A DNA stretch of 64,000 nucleotides from CAYSLU01 sp964431965 (GTDB taxonomy: Bacteria; Verrucomicrobiota; Kiritimatiellia; CAIKKV01; CAYSLU01): positions 1 through 64,000 of the forward strand of contig CAYSLU010000003.1 in assembly GCA_964431965.1 (NCBI GenBank). The letters are read 5' to 3'. Numbering within the stretch: the stretch's first letter is position 1; every line of letters starts with the position of its first letter. The notes under the pieces were generated by a model. It ran no database searches and was not told the origin of the DNA. It was given only the letters and a program-made list of their open reading frames with translations. This document shows, in pieces, positions 60,857 to 64,000 of this stretch. The position numbers were made by a program, and so were the translations under genes.

Positions 60857-61091
60857 GGACTCGCCAAGAAGCTGACGTGAAGCCTGCGGAGGACCCGGAC
60901 TGCGGACGGCGGGCCGCTGGCGGGCGATGCGCAGCAGCCGTCCGCACTGCGGCCTCGGAACGTCCTAAAGGCCGCACTACAAACGCCGGAACCGACCATT
61001 TCGCTGTTTGTAGTGCGGGCTTCAGCCCGTCGTCGGAAACAGCTGGCCGCCAGACCTGTTCGCAGACCTCTATCTGTCTGTCCCCCACCAG
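60833..61091. repeat. 259-bp intergenic element, copy A (REP/MITE-like)
   Basis: Direct repeat with the copy at 61144-61402; about five mismatches over 259 nt by eye. It contains an inverted repeat CCGCACTACAAAC (60972-60984) / GTTTGTAGTGCGG (61006-61018) with a 21-nt loop, and a small palindrome GGGCTTCAGCCC. No transposase is encoded. Together with the flanks it fills the 713-nt gap 60700-61412, where no gene is seen. Confidence 0.88.
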
Positions 61092-61101
61092 CCCGCCGGC
61101 C

Positions 61102-61137
61102 GCTCGTCCCGCTCGTCCCGCTCGTCCCGCTCGTCCG
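61102..61137. repeat. 9-bp tandem repeat GCTCGTCCC (about four units)
   Basis: GCTCGTCCC occurs three times exactly and a fourth time as GCTCGTCCG, in the 52-nt spacer between the two copies of the 259-bp element. A shorter version (one unit, then diverged) precedes copy A near 60750. Confidence 0.85.
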
Positions 61138-61143
61138 CGCACC

Positions 61144-61402
61144 TGCGGACCACGGACCACGGAAAATGGACTCGCCAAGAAGCTGACGTGAAGCCTGCGG
61201 AGGACCCGGACTGCGGACGGCGGGCCGCTGGCGGGCGATGCGCAGCAGCCGTCCGCGCTGCGGCCTCAGAACGGCCTAAAGGCCGCACTACAAACGCCGG
61301 AACCGACCATTTCGCTGTTTGTAGTGAGGGCTTCAGCCCGTCGTCGGAAACGGCTGGCCGCCAGACCTGTTCGCAGACCTCTATCTGTCTGTCCCCCACC
61401 AG
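61144..61402. repeat. 259-bp intergenic element, copy B (REP/MITE-like)
   Basis: Second copy, 311 nt after the first. The left palindrome GGCCTAAAGGCC is intact here but mutated in copy A, while the right arm GTTTGTAGTGAGG carries a mismatch that copy A lacks. The two copies have therefore diverged independently. It ends about 10 nt before the GH42-like stop codon (61413). Confidence 0.88.
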
Positions 61403-61412
61403 TCGAGTCTGG

Positions 61413-63551
61413 TCACGATGTCCTCGGCACCGGCCACTCCAGCACCCGATGGCAGGGGTCGGGGAGCTTGAGCTGCACGCTGCCGTCCGGCTGCCTGGGC
61501 AGCAGCTTGCCGGTCACCCACTCGCGGACCGGCCCGGTTCGCTTCTCGGACGGATGGACGGTGACGGTCCTGGCGCTGCCGGCGTTGAGCAGGAAGAACA
61601 GGCGCTTCCGCCCGCTGAGCCCGGTCCGCGCCGTCAGGCCCGTCAGATCCGGATCACCTGCGAGCCGCCAGCGCGGGGCCGCGCCGGACGCCGAGGTCAG
61701 GGCCCAGATGAACTGCTCGAACCCCGCGTACGCCTTCTCGCCGTACGCATGGGCGGGGAACGAGCCGGACACGATCAACCGGCCCTTGCCGACCCGGACC
61801 TCGGCGAGCATGGACTCGCCCAGCGCGTCGCGCGCCAGCACGCGCGCGGACTTGGGCCGGCCGAGCGCGATGCTCCAGAGCGCGCCCTTGAGCGCGATCG
61901 CCGGGCTCCGGCCCCAGGCGCCGGCTGCGATCTCGCACGATGCGTCCACGTGGTTGCCGCGCCGGTGCCTCGCGCCCACGCCCAGCTCGCCGAGCAGCGC
62001 ACGCCGCTCCGGCCGCTCGACGAGGAAGCCGTTCTCCAGGAAGGTTCCGGTGCCTCCCTCGCAGTACACCCAGCCGCCGCGATGCAGGAACGCGCATATG
62101 GCCTCCGCAGCCGCGGGCTTCAGGCAGAACGCCGCCGGCAGCAGGAGCAGACGCATGTCGCAGGGAATCTCCAGCTTCCGCCCGTCGAGCAGGTCGAACG
62201 GCAGCCGCTGGCGCTCCAGCGCCGCCATGCAGCCGTTGAGGCCCATCGTGGCGGCGTTCGAGTTCCGCTCGCGGTTGACGATGGCGAGCAGGGCGTTGTC
62301 GGTGTCGTACATCACGCCGACCGCCGCCGCATCCGGCGTGTAGCGGTCCAGGTCGTCCGCATGGGCGTCGAGCAGGCGCCGCGTCTGGCGCAGCGCGCGC
62401 ATCCGGTCGGCGGCCATGCCGTCCTGGCCGTCGATCCCGTAGCCCCCGGCCTCCACGCCCCAGGTCTCATCGCGCCAGGACCAGTAGAGCACGGCCTTGG
62501 CGCCGCGGCTGTAGGCCGACCAGGTCCAGTACTGCTGCAGCGCGCCGCTGACCGAGATGCCGTACTTGAACCCCTGGTTGAACGCGGCCCCCTGCATTTC
62601 GCTCTCCCACATCGGCTTGGGGCGGGCGGCCGAGCGCGTTACCTCCAGCCAGATTCCCAGCGACGTGTTGTCGAAGCCGAACCACGCCGGGAAGGCGCTG
62701 GTGCCGAATGCGTCGAGCTCCGGTCCGGTGTCGAAATCGTTGCCGCGGGCGAACGGCGCCTCCTCGGCGACGTCGCGGTTGTGCGTCACCGGCCCGCCCG
62801 CGTGGGCGACGATGGTGTGGTCCGGGTCGCCGGCCCGGAGGGCGTCGCGGCGCCAGAGGCCCATGTCGTGGGACCGGTGCGTGATGAAGCGCAGCCAGTC
62901 GAGCAGCGAGGGATTGAGGAAGCTGCGGCTGCGGGCCGGCAGCACGTCCTCCCAATTGGTCAGCCGCTGCCCCCAGGCCTCGCCGAGCTTCTCCAGAGTC
63001 TGGTAGCGCGCCCGGAGCCACGCGCGGAAGGCGCGGATCGAGGCATCGCAGTAGCACACCCAGCGGTCGCAGCACACGCACCAGCGCGTCTCGTTCCAGC
63101 AGTCCCAGCCGGCGAGAGCCGGTGCGGTGCGGTAGTGGGCCGCCAGCTCGCGCATGAAGCGCACGGACAACGCCCGCACCTCGGGGTGGTCGGTGCACTG
63201 GCCGGGCGTCAGGCCCGGCAGGCACTCCTCGCGGGGGGTGCCGCGGATGGGCTGCCCGAACTCATCGAGCATGCCGGTGTGCGGATAGACCCGCGGCAGC
63301 CAGAACGGCTGCAAGTCGGTGATCGTGCTGACGACGACCTTCAGGCCGTTCTTGTCCGCCAGTTCCACCAGCCGGTCATAGTCGTCGTAGACAAAGCGCC
63401 CCTCCTCGGGCTCGACCCAGCCCCAGACGGCCCACAGCTGGACCGTGTTCAGGCCGGCCGCCTTCATGCGCTTGATGTCCCGCGCCCAGTTCTCGGCGGT
63501 CGGCGTCGGCGGACGGTAGTACTGCGAGCCCAGGATGATTGGATTCCTCAT
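61413..63551 (-). CDS. GH42-like beta-galactosidase
   Basis: 712-aa cytosolic glycoside hydrolase, no signal peptide. The N-terminal TIM barrel begins IILGSQYYRPP and includes MKAAGLNTVQLWAVWGWVEPEEG. The acid/base Glu154 is in WNETRW and the likely nucleophile Glu318 in MWESEMQ. A cysteine cluster (Cys151, 158, 160, 161, 166, 168, with 110 and 119) corresponds to, and exceeds, the four-cysteine zinc site of GH42. The middle resembles the GH42 trimerisation domain (LLPAAFCLKPAAAEAICAFLHRGGWVYCEGG) and a beta domain ends the chain. Substrate might be a beta-galactoside or another beta-linked sugar. It begins 27 nt after the GH94-like gene. Confidence 0.88.
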   Translation of the reverse strand: MRNPIILGSQYYRPPTPTAENWARDIKRMKAAGLNTVQLWAVWGWVEPEEGRFVYDDYDRLVELADKNGLKVVVSTITDLQPFWLPRVYPHTGMLDEFGQPIRGTPREECLPGLTPGQCTDHPEVRALSVRFMRELAAHYRTAPALAGWDCWNETRWCVCCDRWVCYCDASIRAFRAWLRARYQTLEKLGEAWGQRLTNWEDVLPARSRSFLNPSLLDWLRFITHRSHDMGLWRRDALRAGDPDHTIVAHAGGPVTHNRDVAEEAPFARGNDFDTGPELDAFGTSAFPAWFGFDNTSLGIWLEVTRSAARPKPMWESEMQGAAFNQGFKYGISVSGALQQYWTWSAYSRGAKAVLYWSWRDETWGVEAGGYGIDGQDGMAADRMRALRQTRRLLDAHADDLDRYTPDAAAVGVMYDTDNALLAIVNRERNSNAATMGLNGCMAALERQRLPFDLLDGRKLEIPCDMRLLLLPAAFCLKPAAAEAICAFLHRGGWVYCEGGTGTFLENGFLVERPERRALLGELGVGARHRRGNHVDASCEIAAGAWGRSPAIALKGALWSIALGRPKSARVLARDALGESMLAEVRVGKGRLIVSGSFPAHAYGEKAYAGFEQFIWALTSASGAAPRWRLAGDPDLTGLTARTGLSGRKRLFFLLNAGSARTVTVHPSEKRTGPVREWVTGKLLPRQPDGSVQLKLPDPCHRVLEWPVPRTS

Positions 63552-63578
63552 TCGTCTCCCCTACTCCTTCGCTGACAT

Positions 63579-64000
63579 TCACATGCCCACTGAAATGCTG
63601 ACCGTGTCGTTGTCGCCCACGGCAGACCATGGAATCGCATGTCGGTCGTCCCACGCTCGTCCGTTGAGGCGAAGTGTCAGCAGACGGTCGCCGGAGCCCT
63701 CAAAGCGGAACTCGATGCGTCTGCCCATCAAGCGCATCGCCAACCGGGTGTCCCGCAAGGCACCCGGAACATGCGGCTCGAGCCTGAGTCCCTGGAAGTC
63801 CGCGCGAATGCCGCATACGCCCTCGTAGAGCGCCCAGAGCATGGCCCCGCCATCCGCCAGGTAGGGCTCGGTGCCGGCTCCCGTCGCGCCGCTCCCGTGC
63901 ACCCACGTATAGGCGTTCTTCCCCGTGTAGCGCAGCGCGGGCGGAATGCGGCCCCTTGCGACCGGTCGGATCCAGTCGTACAGCGGCGTGCCGCACAGGT
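63579..64000 (-). CDS. C-terminal end of a GH94/GH65-like glycoside hydrolase or phosphorylase (partial)
   Basis: Only the last 140 residues are in the window; the gene continues past position 64000. The visible part reads LCGTPLYDWIRPVARG..., YTWVHGSGATGAGTEPYLAD, then AMLWALYEGVCGIRADFQGL and a C-terminal beta domain. The WxxALxExxxGIRxDxxGLRLxPHVP pattern is typical of the end of cellobiose-phosphorylase-like (GH94) and related (alpha/alpha)6 enzymes. Without the catalytic part the exact family and substrate stay open. It is upstream of, and probably co-transcribed with, the GH42-like gene. Confidence 0.7.
   Translation of the reverse strand, partial: LCGTPLYDWIRPVARGRIPPALRYTGKNAYTWVHGSGATGAGTEPYLADGGAMLWALYEGVCGIRADFQGLRLEPHVPGALRDTRLAMRLMGRRIEFRFEGSGDRLLTLRLNGRAWDDRHAIPWSAVGDNDTVSISVGM

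Noticed and set aside
60720..61402. Possible CRISPR array
   Set aside because: The repeats are 7-9-mers and one 259-bp duplication. There are no 25-40-nt repeats with regular unique spacers and no cas genes in the window.

Overview
This is a GC-rich bacterial chromosome segment. It carries two tRNA genes, about 43 complete protein genes, one gene cut by the right edge and two gene fragments. Almost everything reads on the minus strand; the only plus-strand genes are at 28787-29614, 29761-31455 and 43012-44097, plus a fragment at 58100-58369. The content suggests a free-living, didermic member of the PVC group, most likely Kiritimatiellota or a related Verrucomicrobiota/Lentisphaerota lineage. 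The reasons are several sulfatases and unusual glycosidases, very large secreted proteins built from calcium-binding DxDxDG repeats and LamG domains, a lipid A-type acyltransferase, and radical-SAM and NADPH/ferredoxin-type redox enzymes that would suit an anaerobe. The phylum call is inference from gene content; no 16S or ribosomal gene is present to settle it.

Layout. (1) 1-9800: tRNA-Gly, then a housekeeping run (PfkB kinase, aroQ, ricT-like, holB, tmk, cysS, ispF, aspS), an L,D-transpeptidase and an unknown lipoprotein. (2) 9900-26080: a surface/secretome island with two units. Each unit is a small secreted coiled-coil protein followed by a giant secreted protein: one of 2969 aa with more than twenty calcium-repeat motifs and three LamG domains, the other an M4 metalloprotease of 1908 aa with a six-blade NHL propeller. 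Each unit has a good sigma70-type promoter. (3) 26085-31455: GT2 glycosyltransferase, LpxL/HtrB-like acyltransferase, lipoyl synthase, a metallo-beta-lactamase-fold hydrolase and a membrane-anchored SurA/PpiD-like chaperone. (4) 31461-44097: an eight-gene, probably single-promoter catabolic operon (six-hairpin glycosidase, 3-hydroxyacid dehydrogenase, sulfatase, sulfatase, secreted phosphoesterase, Gfo/Idh/MocA oxidoreductase, sulfatase, AmrS-type radical SAM protein). It is divergent from a UroD-family methyltransferase-like gene. (5) 44115-50551: cmk, aroA, tyrA, hisC, scpB, scpA, trpS. (6) 50634-57696: FGGY sugar kinase, a CBM9-like/TIM-barrel protein, a HAD phosphatase and a GltA/NfnA-type NADPH-ferredoxin oxidoreductase pair. 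(7) 57900-58832: a graveyard of two truncated genes joined end to end, then tRNA-Pro. (8) 59083-64000: an unclassified TIM-barrel protein, a duplicated 259-bp intergenic element, a GH42-like beta-galactosidase and the end of a GH94-like gene.

Taken together, regions 4, 6 and 8 look like machinery for taking apart sulfated or otherwise decorated glycans. None of the three sulfatases or the glycosidases shows a signal peptide, so degradation appears to be mainly cytoplasmic. The most distinctive candidates for something undescribed are the paired coiled-coil/giant-secreted-protein units and the chimeric gene scar next to tRNA-Pro.
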